Assembly: GCF_005222915.1 (NCBI RefSeq)
Contig: NZ_STFX01000020.1
Span: forward strand, 62,001 to 126,000
Direction: 5' to 3'
Source of the DNA: Rhizobium sp. FKL33
GTDB taxonomy: Bacteria; Pseudomonadota; Alphaproteobacteria; Rhizobiales; Rhizobiaceae
Length of the DNA stretch: 64,000 bases
Part shown: positions 63,061 through 64,000 of the stretch, one piece after another
How the letters are laid out: every line of letters begins with the position of its first letter
Position numbering within the stretch: the first letter of the stretch is position 1
Made by a program: the position numbers and the translations under genes
Notes under the pieces: generated by a model
Databases searched by the model: none
What the model was told of the DNA's origin: nothing
The model's input: only the letters and a program-made list of their open reading frames with translations

Positions 63061-64000
63061 GACTGGCCGTCCGTGCGCGGAGCGAAGGGATTGACCACCG
63101 GCGTCGAGGCCGGGGCAACGCGGGTGACGGGGCGAGGCGGCGTTCCGTCGGACCCGAACACTTCTTTCGCAATCGCGCCGATGCCGCCGAGCGATCCGAT
63201 CAGCGAGGACGCCTCCATCGGCATCAGCACGATCTTGGAATTGCCGGCGGTGCCGATCGCAGTCAGGGCTTCCGTGTATTTCTGCGCCACGAAATAGTTG
63301 ATCGCCTGAACGTCGCCGGCGGCGATGGCTTCCGACACCATCTGCGTCGCCTTGGCTTCGGCTTGCGCCATGCGCTCGCGGGCTTCGGCCTCGCGGAACG
63401 CCGCTTCGCGCTCGCCCTCGGCTTTCAGGATCGCAGCCTGCTTGGCGCCTTCGGCCTTCAGGATCTGCGAGGCGCGGAAGCCCTCCGCCTCCAGCACCTG
63501 GGCGCGCTTCTCGCGCTCGGCCTTCATCTGTCGCCCCATGGATTCGACGAGATCGGCGGGCGGGGTGATGTCCTTGATCTCGACGCGGGTGATCTTGATG
63601 CCCCAGGGATTGGCGGCGTCGTCGACAGTGCGCAGCAGACGCTCATTGATCGTGTCGCGGTTGGAGAGAAGTTCGTCGAGATCCATCGAACCCATGACCG
63701 AACGGATATTGGTCATGGTCAGGTTAAGGAGCGCCTGGTTGAGATTGGAAATCTGATAGGCGGCCTGGGCGGCGTTCAGCACCTGGTAGAAGGCCACCGC
63801 ATCGGCGCGCACCGAGGCGTTGTCCTTGGTGATCACTTCCTGCGTGGGCACGTCGAGCACCTGCTCCATCACATTCATCTTCGCGCCGATCGTGTCGATG
63901 AAGGGGATGATCAGGTTGAGGCCGGGATGCAGCGTCCGCGTATATTTCTGGAAGCGTTCGACGGTGTAGTTATAGCCCTGCGGCACGGTCTTGATGCCGG
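63057..64000 (-). CDS. SPFH/band-7 stomatin-like protein (QmcA type), N-terminal partial
   Basis: The last 314 or so residues of a membrane scaffold protein; the frame is open through the window end, so the N-terminal anchor is missing. The visible start [37 protein letters not shown] is the classic beginning of the SPFH domain. The long coiled coil ([55 protein letters not shown]) and a Gly/Pro tail follow. It oligomerises in the inner membrane and recruits NfeD, membrane proteases or transporters. Confidence 0.93.
   Translation of the reverse strand, partial: GIKTVPQGYNYTVERFQKYTRTLHPGLNLIIPFIDTIGAKMNVMEQVLDVPTQEVITKDNASVRADAVAFYQVLNAAQAAYQISNLNQALLNLTMTNIRSVMGSMDLDELLSNRDTINERLLRTVDDAANPWGIKITRVEIKDITPPADLVESMGRQMKAEREKRAQVLEAEGFRASQILKAEGAKQAAILKAEGEREAAFREAEARERMAQAEAKATQMVSEAIAAGDVQAINYFVAQKYTEALTAIGTAGNSKIVLMPMEASSLIGSLGGIGAIAKEVFGSDGTPPRPVTRVAPASTPVVNPFAPRTDGQS

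Noticed and set aside
1-64000. Prophage, integrated plasmid or insertion sequence
   Set aside because: No transposase, integrase, phage structural gene or attachment-site pair is seen, including around tRNA-Gly, where I found no duplicated tRNA 3' end.

Overview
The window is GC-rich chromosomal DNA of an alphaproteobacterium, almost certainly a member of the Hyphomicrobiales (Rhizobiales) near the Rhizobiaceae. Support comes from an aglR-aglEFG-aglK sugar transporter, a SAM-II riboswitch ahead of metZ, the DUF4164-zapA-6S RNA arrangement, a tkt-gap-pgk block, a GAAC-N7-GAAC (alphaproteobacterial LexA) box, a Zur-type box, and intergenic palindromes of a kind seen in this order. There is no transposase, prophage or CRISPR array. 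Base composition looks even throughout, and nothing clearly looks newly acquired.

Layout. 1-2.6 kb: an EmrAB-type drug exporter (5' end cut off). 2.6-6.6 kb: an Inh-like small protein, a LacI regulator with a 2-hydroxyacid dehydrogenase, and a MarR regulator divergent from a creatininase-family amidohydrolase. 6.6-8.5 kb: a chemoreceptor. 8.7-11.3 kb: a CobW GTPase with a His-rich metal loop, a WD40 protein and a DUF2267 protein behind a Zur-like box. 11.4-15.1 kb: a DEAD-box helicase, a glyoxalase-related small protein and an AraC regulator. 15.1-21.2 kb: the alpha-glucoside ABC transporter and its LacI regulator, without the aglA glucosidase. 21.3-26.2 kb: an aminotransferase, then an MttB-family methyltransferase divergent from a beta-hydroxyacid dehydrogenase and a LysR regulator. 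26.3-27.5 kb: a membrane diguanylate cyclase.

27.5-35.6 kb is a gamma-butyrobetaine/L-carnitine catabolic operon on the minus strand: CaiD-like hydratase, NDP-forming acyl-CoA ligase, acyl-CoA dehydrogenase, a carnitine dehydrogenase fused to a thioesterase, and a BKACE enzyme. A divergent CdhR-like regulator sits next to it. Together these can convert gamma-butyrobetaine to glycine betaine. Three of its intergenic gaps hold large palindromes.

35.6-39.2 kb: metZ under a SAM-II riboswitch, a long-form dCTP deaminase, tRNA-Gly(CCC), a probable cuckoo-type small RNA with three CCUCCUCCC loops, and a Crp/Fnr regulator with an Fnr-type box. 39.3-43.9 kb: an RND efflux pair. 44.1-46.7 kb: arginase and ornithine cyclodeaminase with a divergent AsnC-type regulator. 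46.7-54.6 kb: pgk, a K+/H+ antiporter, gap, tkt, then DUF4164, zapA, 6S RNA and a small secreted protein. 54.8-64 kb: a YbgC thioesterase, xylD, a two-gene DNA-repair module (radical SAM protein plus DUF4130-UdgX fusion) behind a LexA box, an outer-membrane barrel, an arabinose-5-phosphate isomerase and an NfeD/SPFH pair cut by the window end.

The most interesting items are the SOS-box-controlled radical SAM/UdgX module with an apparently leaderless start, the triple CCUCCUCCC small RNA, the palindrome-punctuated carnitine operon with its fusion enzyme, and the Zur-like control of the CobW-WD40-DUF2267 genes. Functions are inferred from sequence motifs only; no database search was run.
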